Shown in pieces: positions 32,595 to 46,500 of a stretch of DNA of 64,000 nucleotides. Within the stretch, counting starts at the first letter, position 1. Each line of letters starts with the position of its first letter. The stretch is from Heterostelium album PN500. Taxonomy: Eukaryota; Evosea; Eumycetozoa; Acytosteliales; Acytosteliaceae. Under the pieces are notes generated by a model. It was not told where the DNA came from and searched no databases. It saw only the letters and a list, made by a program, of their open reading frames with translations. The position numbers and the translations under genes are program-made. The stretch covers positions 1,302,001 through 1,366,000 of the forward strand of contig NW_008805073.1 in NCBI RefSeq assembly GCF_000004825.1, in the 5' to 3' direction.

Positions 32595-35500
32595 ATGAGA
32601 AATCTACAACATATTCAATTGAAAGAGGTTGAATCGTTCGATGATGACGAACAAAACTTTGAATTGGATGATCACCCAAAGAAGAAATTCTATCACCCCA
32701 AAGATGCGTCAGCCATCGACAAACTTAGATATCTATTGAAAGACGGATTTGCTTACATCACCGCCACCAACACCAGAAAGGCAATCCTTCTTACAGCTAT
32801 ATTTTTAATTTTCCTAACTCTTACTCTAACCGTTTCATTTTCCACGAGATCATCAAGTAAGTTTTTTATTTAAATCAATCAATTAATATTCAAATTATTA
32901 ATAATATTAAAAATTATTATTATTATTATCATTTTAAAAGAACCAAAGATACCAGGTTTAATTTATTCAGATTTGAAATTACCATCTTGGATTAAACCCG
33001 TTCATTACTTGGCACATGTAACCACATTCATGAGTAATGATACATTCAGCGGTGACATTGTTATTACCTTGAACATCACCACCAGCAACAATGAAGATTA
33101 CATTGTCGTTCATGGTGATGAATTCGTATTGGATTCAGCACGTTTAGAAGTTCTAAAATCAGTGTCCACTTCCTACCCAGACAGTTACACCGCTCCACAA
33201 TCTTCAATCTCTGCAGATAAAATAACATTTGATAAGAATAACACATATTATATTATTCAATTTGATAAATTATCAAAATATTTAAGTGTAAGTAAAAGTT
33301 AAAACAAACAACAAATTTATAATAATTAATTGATTGTTATTAACATTTTTTTTTATTTTGTTTAAAAACAAATATAGGATGGAAATCAATATTTTAAATT
33401 ATATATTTCATATCATTCGAATTTGACTGATTCTCTCAAAGGTTATTATATTTCAAAGTATGATGAGATTGGTAATACCAAGAAGAAGTTGGCTATGACA
33501 CAGTTTGAACCGACCGATGCACGTTTGACCTTCCCTTGCTTCGACGAACCAGCTTTCAAAGCAAACTGGACCATCTGGATGGATATAGACGGTGACTACA
33601 ATGCACTCTCCAATATGGAGTCAATTGAAACCAAAGTAAATGGCGACAGAAAGTTGGTCAAGTTTGGTACAACACCAAAGATGTCAACCTATCTGGTGTG
33701 TATCATCACACATCAATACACTCAAATCAATGATACTGTTGATCTCGGTAAGGGTAGATCGATCATCGTTCGTATCTGGTCATCCCTGCTCCAGAGCAAC
33801 CAGACTGCATACCCACTAGAGGCAGCATCACTCTCCATAAAATTCTATACCGAATATTTCGAAATTGACTATCCACTATCAAAGATGGATATTATTGGTG
33901 TATCAGAGTATGTTTTTATTGTTAAATAATAATATCTATTTAAATTTAATTAATTAACCAAAAACAAAATTACTATTTTTCTAAATAATTAATATAGTTT
34001 TGCAGCTGGTGCAATGGAGAATTGGGGTCTAATTACATTTAGAAATACAGATGTTTTCTATTCAAATTTAACAGCATCGGTTGAATCCAAACAAAGAGTA
34101 TCGGAAGTTATTGCACATGAGATTGCACATCAATGGTTTGGTGATTTGGTTACTATGAAATGGTGGAATGATTTATGGTTGAACGAAGGTTTTGCTACAT
34201 TTATGTCATACAAATGTTTGAGTGCTGCATTCCCAGATTTCAATGTATGTATTAACTTATCAAACTAATCCCTTACCCTTTTTATCTTTCCTAACCAAAT
34301 ACAATGTTTTATCATCAAATGTAGAGTCAAAGTGACTTTTTAAATCTTATTAAAATATCTGGTTTAACTATGGATTCAAGTAATAACACTCATCCAATTT
34401 CAAATAACTTTGTTAAAGTAATTGATATTGAAGCTTCATTTGATTCGGTATGTATACATATCAAAACAAGTTTAAATATCGAAAGGAATTATATTAATAT
34501 GCTAACTTGTTATAATTATATAGATTACTTATGATAAAGGTGCAAGTGTATTGAATATGTTGGATACTTTAATGAAATCAGGTGGTGTCGATCAATTCCA
34601 AATTGGTATTCGTAACTATTTGAATAAACACCAGTACTCGAATGCCGAGACTGCTGATCTCTGGCAAGAGTTGACCAAGGCATCGAATCCAACTATTCAA
34701 GTCGATGAAATTATGAAGAATTGGGTCACCGCTCCAGGTCTACCATACATCAATGTCACCTCTATCAAAGGTGGCAAAGCACTGGCTCTCTCTCAACATA
34801 GATATCTCGGTAATATCGACTCGGTCGCCAAAGACACCACCATTTGGAACATCCCAATCTCTGTGGCAACCAACTGCTCCATCAGCAAATCCAATATGGA
34901 TGGCGCCACCACTGAGATTGCAATCGACTTGAACGAGTGTAAATATGCACTGTTCAATAACCACGCCAATTCATTCGTTAGATACAAGTATGACACCGAG
35001 ACACTCAATGCAATCATCCACCAGATGTCGAGAGACATCAACTCGCTCGATCCACTCGGTGTCGTTGAGTTCCTTGACGACCAATTCAGCTTTGTGAAAG
35101 CCGGTTTGTTGCAGCCATCGAGTGCATTCGAGATGGCATCGTTCCTCGGCAACAACACCAACATTCCCGCAACCATCTTGTCGGCCACTCTCAACGGAAT
35201 CGCCACTATCGGAAGCAGTATTACCGAGCAGGAATGCTATCCACAATTCCGTCAACTCCAACAATCCTACTTCCGTAATGTATTGGCCGATTTCAACTAC
35301 TCGGCAACTCCGACTACCTACCTGGACAAAGTCAGATTCAAGACTATCATCGGCCTGTCAAACAGTGCCGGAATTACTCAGACCGTTGAATTCCTCAACA
35401 AGACATGGCACGACTTGAAATCGACACCGGAGAAGATCAACCCAGACTACCGTCGTTCGATGTACGCATCGATCATCGTCAACGGTGGCAACAACGAGTA

Positions 35501-36055
35501 CAACTGGGTACGCGAGCGATTCCTCCACGGCAACAACAATGAGAAGACCGAATCACTGTTGGCACTCGGTCAAGCCAGACAACCATACCTCGTCAAGCGA
35601 TCGCTCGACATGTTCATGAATGGCACCGTAAGAATTCAGGACTACATCTATCTCATTCGTAGTCTGTCGCTCAACTCCAACGGTATCGACGCAGCGTGGC
35701 GTTACTTCCGTGAGAACTACGAGTTCTTTGAGAAGAATCTCAACGCACAATCACTCGGACAATTCACCAATACCATCGGTGGTCAATTCAACAGCAAGAT
35801 ACTCCTCCAGGAATTCAACGAGTTTGTTCAAGGCAAATCAAAGATTCCAGAATACTTTATTAAATCAACACAAGAAATTATTGAAGTAAGTACTATTTAG
35901 TTTTGCTCACATATTAATAATTTACCAAACCTATGGTTATTAACCCAACTCTTTTTCTTTTTCTTTTTCAGAATAATATTAAATGGCTAGATAGATATGC
36001 TACTCCACTTTGTAGTTATCTTCATGAAAGATTCCCAGATGACATAAATAAATAA
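32595..36055 (+). CDS. Type II membrane-anchored M1 (gluzincin) aminopeptidase, 984 aa
   Basis: Zinc aminopeptidase that removes N-terminal residues, like aminopeptidase N or puromycin-sensitive aminopeptidase; probably at the cell surface or in endosomes. Seven exons: 32595-32856, 32941-33287, 33378-33907, 33998-34244, 34325-34447, 34524-35885 and 35972-36055. All are joined by GTAAGT/GTATGT donors and AG acceptors with frame kept (2955 coding bases). A cytosolic tail of about 62 residues precedes a hydrophobic helix at about 63-82 ([19 protein letters not shown]), so the catalytic part is lumenal/extracellular. Exopeptidase motif GAMEN is at about 384-388, zinc site HEIAH at 420-424, and the third ligand Glu443 in WLNEGFA. 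An ERAP1-like C-terminal helical domain follows. Many N-x-S/T sites fit an exported protein. The start at 32595 is the first ATG in frame. Confidence 0.95.
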
Positions 36056-37005
36056 TAAATAATAAATAATAATAATAATAATCCCCTCTTCCCTTTTAAA
36101 TAATATATTTAACCTTTTATTAAATTATAACTATAGTTGTACAACAAATAAAAACCAACTATAAATCAAACATTCAAATTCAATTAAAATGATAATTTTG
36201 TACAAATAAAAAATAATGAAATTGTACAATTTATTATTTATTATTAGCATTCGCGGTTTTTTCGAAAATTTGAATTAAATTAAAATTAAATTAACAGTTT
36301 TTTTTTTTTTCACTCTTTGCAAATTTTTTTTTTCCCCCACACAAAAATAATTCCAAAAAAAAATTTTATCTGTTTATTTATTTTTTATTATTATTCAAAC
36401 TAAGAAACTAAAAATAATACAGTAAATTATTATTTATATCTATTTAGATTTTAGATTGTATTAATATATATTTTTATAACATTAATCATCACCAAAAAAA
36501 AAACATTAATTCTTTAAAATAAATTGCAATTTATTCGTTCGTGTCATCAAATCAAATACTTTTAAACAAAAAAAAAAAAAAAGGGTTCTGTTATAAATCA
36601 ATTATTATTACAACATACACTTCACTTTCATTGTTTTTTTTTTATACATTTTAATTTTTTTATACTTTGCAATTATACAATATAAAAAAAAACCATACAT
36701 AGCATATTAACTTAACTTCACAATAATAAGAAATTTCGTATTTTTTTAAAACAAACTTTTTTTTTTAATTTTTTAATTTTTAATATTTTTGCTCTTTTAA
36801 AAGTTCTCATCATATCAATAACAAGAAAGAAACGATTCTTTCTAATCTCTTTACCTATAAATAGTAAATATTTAATTATAAAATATTTCTATAAATCTAA
36901 TCAAACAATTACTTTTAAAAAAGTAAAATACAATAAAAATATACATATATTACAATACAATAATAAACAGCAACAACGTTCGAACGAGTATAAATCTTTG
37001 TAATA
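36056..37005. other. Intergenic A/T-rich region
   Basis: About 950 bp, dominated by long homopolymer runs of A and T (for example 36300-36312 and 36566-36584). It holds the 3' end of the aminopeptidase gene and the promoter of the next gene. Nothing else is seen. Confidence 0.5.
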
Positions 37006-38144
37006 ATGGGAAAATGGACAGAAGCTAAATATGAAACAGAGTTTATAAGCAAAGTTAGATCAATCTTTGATGTAAATATTAATATATAAATGAACGATTA
37101 TATAACCAAATGAAACTAACATTGATCATTTCTTTTTTTTTTTTTTTTTTTTTGAACTTTTTAGGAAATAAGTGATAGAAAAATAAAAGAAGTAAATATC
37201 AATTTCAAATTACATATTAATCCCTTGTTTGTTTATATTAATTTTTATCTTCTTTTTTTTATTAGGGTGAAAAATATGTTACTTTTGAAGAATTTGTTGA
37301 CAAGTTTGATGTAAATAATAAATCAACTAGAATTTACTTTGAGGAAATAATAAAGGAAACCTGTGGTGTTTCGAGCTCGGGAATGACTCACCAACATACT
37401 TCAGGATTAAGACGATATCGTGAACCCTATTCCTATGTTCCACGTGAGAATCCAAGAAATTTCTACTTTTTACCGGGATCTTCTCAGGGTATGATGGACG
37501 TTCCACACTACAGTCCATTCCTTGGCAACCCCAACCCCAACAACCTCAATGGTAACCACTACAGCATCAACCCTAACAACAACAGCGGCAATAACAACAC
37601 TTCTACAGCGATCAACCACCAGCAGCATTTCGATCAATTGAATCAGCAGACCCAACAGGTTCTCCAACACGTTCGTTCACAGATGGCATCGTCATTGTCA
37701 TCATCTCTCAACACCAATCTACCAAACAACAACAACAACAGTAACCAACAACAGACTGCCACCGCCAGTCTCTTGATTCCATTTTCTATGCATTCGTCGT
37801 CGTCGTCGAGTGGTGCAACTACCTCCTCGTCAAACTCACAGTCGTCATCGACTTCATCGTCGACCACCAGCAACAATCCACTGCTTCCCATCCCAATGCC
37901 ACCTTTCAATAGCTCTTCATCGTCATCATCTTCGTCACCGTCAAACTCCACCTCCACACCTGTATCACCATCACTCCAACCGTTTGAATTTGCACCACCC
38001 CGATTGTTGCGACTTCCAATCACCAGAAATCTCCACTTAAACTCATCAATTATAAATTCTCCACCATCTTCACCACCGACCTCCAACCACAACCTTCCTA
38101 CAACCACATCATTTTTCTCATCACCATACCATAACAATCTCTAG
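37006..38144 (+). CDS. Ser/Asn/Pro-rich protein of unknown function, 323 aa
   Basis: Not recognised. Three exons: 37006-37071, a 27-base micro-exon 37165-37191 (EISDRKIKE), and 37266-38144, all in phase 0 with GTAAAT donors. The spliced N-terminus reads MGKWTEAKYETEFISKVRSI, then GEKYVTFEEFVDKFDVNNKS and RIYFEEIIKETCG. It looks like a small helical domain of about 70 residues and is the part most likely to be conserved. From about residue 90 onward the protein is low complexity (Asn, Gln, Ser and Pro runs), with a short hydrophobic/basic motif RLLRLPITRN near the end. No signal peptide. The first in-frame ATG without splicing would be 37383, but the upstream exons read well and join in frame. 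Could be a transcription or signalling factor; no evidence decides. Confidence 0.65.
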
Positions 38145-39565
38145 TTTAGTTTTAAAATTTATCATACAACAGTTTGTTTGTTTTTTTCCGTATCATAACC
38201 AACCCTCCATATATTTATATATTCTCACACCTATTTATATATACTTACTCACACACTGCTCCTCCTACTATTGATTATGATTGGGTGTTTAGATAAAACC
38301 AAAGTTATAAATATGCATACCAACACTCCCACACACCCTATGTTGTTGTTTTTTTTTTTTTTCTGTTGCTTTTAAAGTAGATCACTTCAAAGAGTATGAT
38401 AACTAAGGTGAAAAAAACAACATTTATATCTTATCATCCTTCTTAAGAGTGATCAGAGAGAGAGAGAAAGAGAATTTAACAATAATAATTTTATGTACAC
38501 CCAACTTTTTTTTTTTATTTTTTTTTATTTTTTTATTTTTTTTATTTTTTAGATTAATCGAACAATATTTACCAACTACAAAAACAAAACAATGTATATA
38601 ATAGTAATAATTTTATATTCAAATTGAAACATTAAATAAACAATTGGTATTAGTTTACTTTTTTTTTTTAAAGAGTAAAATGTAAAATACCATATTAATA
38701 TCTGAAAATTTTAGCTTTTCTCTTTTCTTCTATTACTTGATCATTAATTATTTTCGATTGTACAATTACAATTAGCACTTTATAAAAGAGGAAGATATGA
38801 TTGTTGCTTATGCAAATCAAATTATCTTGTTTTGTTTTTTTTGAAAATAAAATCTGCAAACCAAAAAAAATTCATCGATGATAAAGACAAAAGGAGTGAA
38901 ATTTTTTTTTAAAAAAGTGTGATTTTACTTGAAAAATTGGCTTTCTTTTTGATGGTTCGACAATGATTTTTATTTTTATTTTTATTTTTGTTGGAGTAAA
39001 CATTGATAATCTTAATTGACTCATTCTTTTTTATTTACTATCAAATCTGATTTAGTTAGTTAAGCTTTTCCCCCAATAAATCTGTACTTCTTTAATTTAT
39101 TTCTCTTTATTATAAGATCATCAAATTAGTCAATCCATCCAAAACCCACTTTTAAACAAGATCACAAACACTACACACCACCAACACACAACACTAAAAA
39201 CACTATTACTTTTTCATACAATCAAATCATTTCATTTAAAAACATTTATAAATAATTATTTATTGTTGTTCTGCTCTACTCTCGATCAAATCTATTGTTG
39301 TTTATGAACTTAACTTAACTTAACACCTCACTTTTATTTTTCAATTTAGTTGTAGTTAGTTAGTATGTTAATGTTCAATCACTGAAAAAAAAATTATAAT
39401 CTTATTTATTATTATTTATTTCAATATCAAAATCAATTCAAAATCATTTATTATTATACCTATAAACACTTATTTATTATTATTTATTTACTGTAATTTA
39501 ATTAAATCTTATTATTTATTATCTTGTTTGTTTTGTCATTACCAACACAACACACACAATAGAAA
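38145..39565. other. Intergenic region upstream of the myosin I gene
   Basis: About 1.4 kb of A/T-rich DNA with long T tracts (38340-38362, 38505-38550), an AG-rich patch at 38455-38475 and CA-rich sequence near 39170-39200. It presumably contains the myosin I promoter and long 5' UTR. No gene or structured RNA recognised. Confidence 0.5.
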
Positions 39566-42500
39566 ATGTATAAAAAAGGAGAAGGTGTTCCAGATTTCGT
39601 ACTTTTGAACCAAATCACAGAGAATGCATTCATTGAGAATCTTATTACCAGACACAAGTCCGATCAAATCTACACCTACATCGGAGATGTAGTCATTTCA
39701 TCCAATCCATTCAAAAAGATGAACATCTACAATGAAAGTGATATCAAATCTTACAATGGTAGATATAAATATGAAATGCCACCACATATGTAAGTTCAGT
39801 TCACAGTTCACTCTAAAACTCTGAGTTTGGAAATACTAATAATCAATATATATTTTCCTTTTCCTTTTCTTTTTCTCTATTATTTTACTTTTACTTTGTT
39901 TAACTTACTAGTTATGCTTTGGCAAATGATGCTTATCGTTCAATGAGACAGAATCAAGAGAAGCAATGTGTAATTATCAGTGGTGAGTCTGGTGCCGGTA
40001 AGACTGAGGCCAGCAAAAAGATTATGCAATTCTTGGCCTACGTATCCAATAAGGCCACATTGGAGGGTGACAAGATCACAAAGATGTTGCTCGAGTCCAA
40101 TCCATTGTTAGAGGCATTCGGTAATGCCAAAACACTGAGAAACGACAACTCTTCGCGTTTCGGTAAATACATGGAGATGCAATTCAGTCCATCCGGTGTA
40201 CCAACTGGTGGAAAGATTACAAATTGTAAGTGGTTTGTTTGTCTGCTCCGACATATATTCTTTCAATATGATACTAACTGTGTAATTACAATCTATTAGA
40301 TTTGTTGGAGAAATCAAGAGTTGTAGGAAGAGCAAGTGGCGAGAGAAGTTTCCATATTTTCTACCAAATGCTAAAGGGACTTTCTCAGGCAAAGTTGACA
40401 GAACTCGGTTTGACATCGGCTGCCCAAACCTATCAATATCTAAAGAGTAGCAATTGTGTTGATGTAGCGACCATTGATGATGTTGCCGATTTCAAGGCTG
40501 TTGTTGTATGTAACTAAATTTCAATATTCCTAAAAAGAATTAATCTAACTATTTTTTTTTTGAATTTAAAAAGAGAGCAATGGAAACACTTGGATTGAAG
40601 GAAAATGAACAATCATCGATTTGGAGAATATTAGGTGCAATTCTACACATTGGTAATATTACATTCGAAGAGTTGCCAGAGCAAAAGGTTGGACAGGTAT
40701 CAGTTGGAATCAAAGATCCAAAGGCTTTGGCTGCCGCTGCCAATTGTCTAAAGGTTGAACCAACTCAATTGACTCGTGCTCTCACCTACAGATCTATCAA
40801 TACTGGTGTCGGTCGTAGAATGTCCGTCATTGCAGTGCCACTCGATAATGTCCAAGCCATCTTCTCAAGAGATGCACTTGCCAAGGCACTCTATGAGCGT
40901 CTCTTCCAATGGCTAGTGACAAGAATCAATCATGAAATCAATGCCAATGAGAAAGGTCTTGTAATTGGTATTCTAGATATTTATGGTTTCGAAGTATTCG
41001 ATGTAAGTAGCAGTAGAAATAGTAGTAGAAGTAGTAGTAGTTATTCTTATTTCTCTAATTTCTCTTTAACTTTAATATAATATTATAGAGAAATAGCTTT
41101 GAACAATTGAATATCAATTATTGTAATGAAAAGTTACAACAATTATTCATTGAGTTGACTTTGAAGAGTGAACAAGAGGAGTATATAAGAGAAGGTATCG
41201 AATGGAAGAATATCGATTATTTCAACAACAAACCAATTTGTGAATTGATCGAGAAGAAACCAATGGGTTTGATTTCCTTGTTGGATGAATCTTGTTTAAT
41301 TGCCAAGTCCACAGATCAAACATTCTTAGGTCAAATTACAAAGTAAGTAATAAGTAAATCAACAATCCAACATATATATATATATATATTAATGTATATA
41401 TTTATTATTTTATAAAATTCAGTACATTTGATAAGAATCAACATTTCCAAAGTTATCAATCAACAAAAGATAGAAGTATTGGTGAGAATTGTTTTAGATT
41501 GAAACACTATGCCGGTGATGTTACTTATGATGTCTCTGGATTCTTGGACAAGAATAAGGATACATTGTTTGTTGATTTGATCAATTCCATGCAATTGTCT
41601 GCAGATCCATTGATTCGTAGTATCTTCCCCTCACCCAAGCCAGAGGATTCCAAGAGACGTCCAGAGACAGCGGGTTCACAATTCAGAACTGCTATCAATG
41701 CGTTGATTACAACACTGTTGGCATGCTCTCCACACTACGTTCGTTGTATAAAGAGTAACGATAACAAGCAGGCCGGTGTCATTGATGAGGAGCGTGTTCG
41801 TCATCAAGTGAGATACCTCGGTCTTCTCGAGAACGTGCGTGTAAGAAGAGCTGGTTTCGCCAATCGTCAGACCTACGAACGTTTCTCACAGCGTTACAAA
41901 ATGACATGCAAACAAACTTGGCCAACTTTCAGAGGCAGTCCCAAGCAGGCAGTCGAGGCGATCATTGCCGCGCACGGCATCGCCAAGGACGAATTCCGTC
42001 TCGGAAAAACAAAGATCTTCATTCGTAATCCAACTACACTGTTCTACTTTGAGGAGAAGCGTGAAGAGGAGTTGCCAAGAATCGCCACTCTCATCCAGAA
42101 AACATGGCGTGGATACCGCGCGCGTTCCAGATGGAACCAGAGAAAGGCTGCCATCAAAATCCAGCTGTTCTACCGTAACTACAGATTCAGACGTTGGTTC
42201 CGCGATCTCAATAGAGCAATGGCTGACGTCGTCAATGCTTTCAGCTACGGCAAGCAAATTGCATGGCCAAAGCATCCGTCGACAATTAATCGCGCCGTCG
42301 AGTTGCTCCACAAGATTCACAACACGTGGCGTGCCGAAAAGATGGTAATGAAGCTCGGAGCAGGTGCACCGGCAATGCGACAAAAGGTACTTGCTCTCGA
42401 CATCTTCCGTGGCAACAAACCCTGGAAGTGTGGACGTATCTTTGACGCCGACTACCTCGAGAAGCCAACGAATCCGTTCCAACCAAAATATGTCGCCGCC

Positions 42501-42998
42501 ATGCAGAATCTGTTTTCCACCTACGGTGACACCGAAGTGTTGTTTGCTGACTACGTTATCAAAGTCAATCCTAAAGGTGTTCCACAGAAGCGTGGTATAG
42601 TAGTGACCAACGCCAACATCTACAAACACGACCCAAAGAATTACAAAGTGAAAAAGTGGGGAACCCCGCTTGCGGATATAACCTCGATCTCTGCATCGCC
42701 CAATCAAGACACCTTCCTTGTGTTGCACTGTAAGCCACCACAACGTGATTTGGTACTCGATCTCGGAATCAACGGATACGAAGCACTCTCTGAGATCACC
42801 ACAGTCATTGTACAACAAGTTCAGAAACTCACAGGTATTCGCTTGAAAGTTCAATTCTCACAGCAGATCACCTATAACAATGCTCGTCCAAAGGGAGCAG
42901 ACACTCATCTTTCATTCCAAGTGACAAACGATCCAAAAGTCACCGGATCATCATTCAAAAAAGGAAAAGATCATCAAGCAACCATTTTATATAAATAA
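39566..42998 (+). CDS. Short-tailed class I myosin heavy chain, 1000 aa
   Basis: Actin-based motor linking membranes to F-actin in phagocytosis, macropinocytosis and motility. Six exons: 39566-39789, 39912-40225, 40300-40505, 40574-41002, 41089-41342 and 41423-42998, frame-consistent (3003 bases). Motor: P-loop GESGAGKT (99-106), switch [11 protein letters not shown], switch [10 protein letters not shown], actin-binding region [13 protein letters not shown]. The TEDS-rule position, 16 residues before DALAK, is Ser332 in RRMS, so activation by a PAK/MIHCK-type kinase is expected. Two IQ-like motifs follow ([32 protein letters not shown]). The tail is a TH1 domain ([25 protein letters not shown]) that binds acidic phospholipids. 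There is no GPQ-rich TH2 or SH3, hence short-tailed, in the size class of Dictyostelium myosins IA, IE and IF. I cannot decide which paralogue from sequence alone. Confidence 0.96.
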
Positions 42999-43531
42999 AT
43001 TAATAAAAAAAAATAACAAATAATAATAATAATTGATTTTTTGATTAAATTAAACAAAATTGATTACCAATAACTAATATATGCATTTTTTATATAACAT
43101 GAACATATCATAATTAATAGTGCAACAAAAAAAAAGATGATGGAAATTCAACCCTCGTTTTTCAAAAAAAATTCAATTATTATTGCCAATGAAAAATTAA
43201 AGACATTGTACAATAATAAGTTCTAACAATATTGTTAGATAAAGATAATCAATAAAATATAGTATTCTTTTTTTTCACTATATTAACTTTAAAATAAAGG
43301 TATGAATTTAATGATCTTTTACATAATCTTTAATGTTTATTAACTAATAAACAATAATATTATTATAGATTAATAGTTTATTTAATCAATCAGATAAATG
43401 ATTTGTAAATAGTAAAATAGTTATATAAATAACAAAAATAAGGTAATGAATATAAATATACTTTAAACTTTTATAATTTAGATTGTTTATTAATGTTAAG
43501 TTGTTTGTTTAGATAAACCATTGGATAAATA
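42999..43531. other. Intergenic region before the DUF3638/DUF3645 gene
   Basis: About 530 bp of A/T-rich DNA. No RNA gene or open frame recognised. It should carry the myosin I terminator and the promoter of the large gene. Confidence 0.5.
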
Positions 43532-46500
43532 ATGAATAATAATAACAATATCAACAATAATAATAATGTTATTGTGGTAAATAATAATTTAATTTGTAAA
43601 CTGAATGAGGTTGGTTTAACTCATTTGTTTATGGGTTCCAAACTGTTTGGAAAGTGGGGAGAAGCAGATGTCAAAGCGGAATTGGAGATTATTCAGTTGT
43701 TTCAAAAGTTTTTAGAGCAACCATTGGCTCGTAATTTCAATATAAAGATCAAATCATCACAATTATCAGATGTAGTTGCTGATTTAGTGCAATGCGTTGT
43801 TTCACCACACTCTGAAGCGATGCTGCTTCAACTCTTACAGGAGCGTCTACAACCTGACGCAGAACGCTCGAAACCATTGGCACTCTACATTTCCAATCTC
43901 AATTGCATATTGTTGTTCTATATGCAGTCGGCGGAGAAAGCACGTATCGATGTCATCAAGATCTATCCCGATTGGAATGAATACACTGCCAAGACAACGA
44001 AGCTGCGGATTGCCACTCCGCTGCAATCGTTCAGTGTGCCGGCAAAGTCGCTGCTCGACACAAACTTCCTTCACTACCTGACGGTGCTCAGGGATAACTA
44101 TGATCTATCGTTGCGATATAGGAACATCTGGAATTCAGAGTTTATCAATGAGGAAGGTAGACTTGGTTTGCTGACGTCTTGGCTGTTGCCTTCACTGGCG
44201 GGCTGTGAATCGGTACGGGTGGTCGAATATCTCATTCATTCACAACACCAACCGACAATCATCTACAAATCTATTCGACCGGAACAGATTATCACCAAAG
44301 AAACATCGACTACCGCTCCCGTCAAGGGAAACACACCCAACACAGCATCTCCAGTCAGAGGGAATACACCAAGAGTGAGTGTGAATACACATAAACGTAG
44401 TACACCTAGTAAAGCTCGATCACCTTTCCTATTGGCTCCGAGGGAGGAACCAGATGTAGCTGACTATCGCGAAATGGAGGACTGCCACACCATTGAGGAA
44501 ATAACTAAACAATACGAAATAAGGAGGTTGCTTCGCAATCAAAGACGTGAGCAAGCTGCCGATGACGATGACGATGGTGATGGCGGTGATATTATTGGTG
44601 ATGGCCTCGCTCTACCAAATAAAATCGGTGGCGATATCTTGAAACCTTGGAAACGATCACCGCTTTGGGTTGGACTAAAGTCGTTGATGCACTATTTGTT
44701 TGTTCATTTTCTCGAGGTTGCTCAAGATCGGAAGTATTCAACTGTCATTTACAAGTCGATGATGACCACCTTCTATTCATTGGTGTTGTCAAAGTCGAAA
44801 CTCTCCAGTCGTCACTCAGAGTGGTTTCCAAAGTTGATTCATCGTTGTGAGAAGCTACAGGAGTTGTGTGATGTTACCAAGCGCGAGCTAGAGGTTGATA
44901 CATTGCCCGTTCAAATAATGTTGATGCTCAAGAGTACAGTGGATCTCACAAACACAACCGTTCAGGCAATAAGCGAGCAACTCCAATCGAATTGGCAGAA
45001 TTATTGCGCCACACAAGAAACAGAGTCCGATATCTCTGCCACCATTACATCGGTGGTCGATGGACTGTCCGATACAGGTAACCTATCGACTGTGTTTGAC
45101 TTTCAGCCACTCATGGAATTCCCCTTTGAGAATCTCGAGCAGTCCACCAGCGCCACCAAACAAAAGGGTTCGATGGCAGAGCTCAAAGAGGAGCCGCTTC
45201 CTATCAAGATGTCGGGAACTATTTTGACAACGATCGAAGAGCTCAACGAACGAGTTGCAAAGTTCAAAAGTAGAGAATATCATCGCTTGTTGTTGGCCGA
45301 TCAGCTTGAGGAATACGTATTTGCACTGTCGACGAGCGAGGATCGTTTGAAAGATGTTACATCACGGCAACTGCTCGAATTGATGCGAACCTATTATAAT
45401 ATGGTTGAGAAGTTCAATGGCGATCCATTCTCACTGAGTAGAAGTATCTTGGTATTCTATTTGCTGACGTCACTGATTGACCAATGCACCGCTGACAAAT
45501 GTGGAGATCGTCTGTTGTTCTTAGAGTATCAGCCATACGTAGAATTAAAGACACTGTCCAACATTTTCGTTACGAACGGTGTCGAGTATCGGGCACTGCG
45601 ATCGGTAGAACAACATTTCTCAACGAGAATACGTAATGCTAAACACGAAAATATCTTTGATTTGTCGGAGAACGGGCTGGCGTATCGCTGGGCAGCCAAG
45701 CACATGATTCAAAAGCACAAAGTGTGGCTGCAAAAAGTGACTACTCAAAACCAAGAAGCCATTGCCAGCTTCCGAGCGATAAAGCTGGCACACAAAGCAG
45801 AGCTCGATAAGCTACAGGCTGAGCTGGCCAAACACACGCCCGAAAATGTTAGAACCAAAGACCAGATCATGAGAGATCACAAGAAGCTGGAGAACAGAGC
45901 AACGCCAACACACGTCAATTTGCTACCAAAGGAGAAAACACTGGAGCGTGTCATTGTCTTTGAAGACAACGTCCCGCCTGAGATCAAAGTGGTGAGAACA
46001 GCCTATGCTTTGTTGAATCAAGCGATACAAAAATCGGTAAAAGAATCGCACCATCACCATTCCTCTTATGCCAGTTCTGATTTGAGGTTATCGAGATTTA
46101 TAACTGGTCAGGTATCAAAGATGATTCGTTTGGTGACCGAAGAAACCTTCCTCAGTTTCTCGAGAACCTACAATACGGTTGACTATAAACAGCCGATCAG
46201 AGAGTTTGTAGATATCTCTGGTAAATGTATGCTTAAACTTCCACCTACTCCTGGACTGAAAGATCATCCATTCCAAAGCTACTGTGAAGGCAGAGAGAAT
46301 GAGAATGAAGTTTTGGTTTCCCAGCGTGACACTCCTTCCTCGATGTCGAAGCTGAACTTTCTCAATTTCGCGACACTTCGTTCGGAGAAATCGATTCAGA
46401 TGCTCAATCTTTTGCGATATCTCGAGGAGAAAAACAGTATCAACAACATCGAATCGTTTGTCATGTTGAACCACTTGATTTACGAAGCTGGTTCGGTGTC

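Noticed and set aside
41886-42854. 322-codon antisense open frame within the myosin I tail region
   Set aside because: Same cause as above; the plus strand encodes conserved IQ and TH1 sequence.
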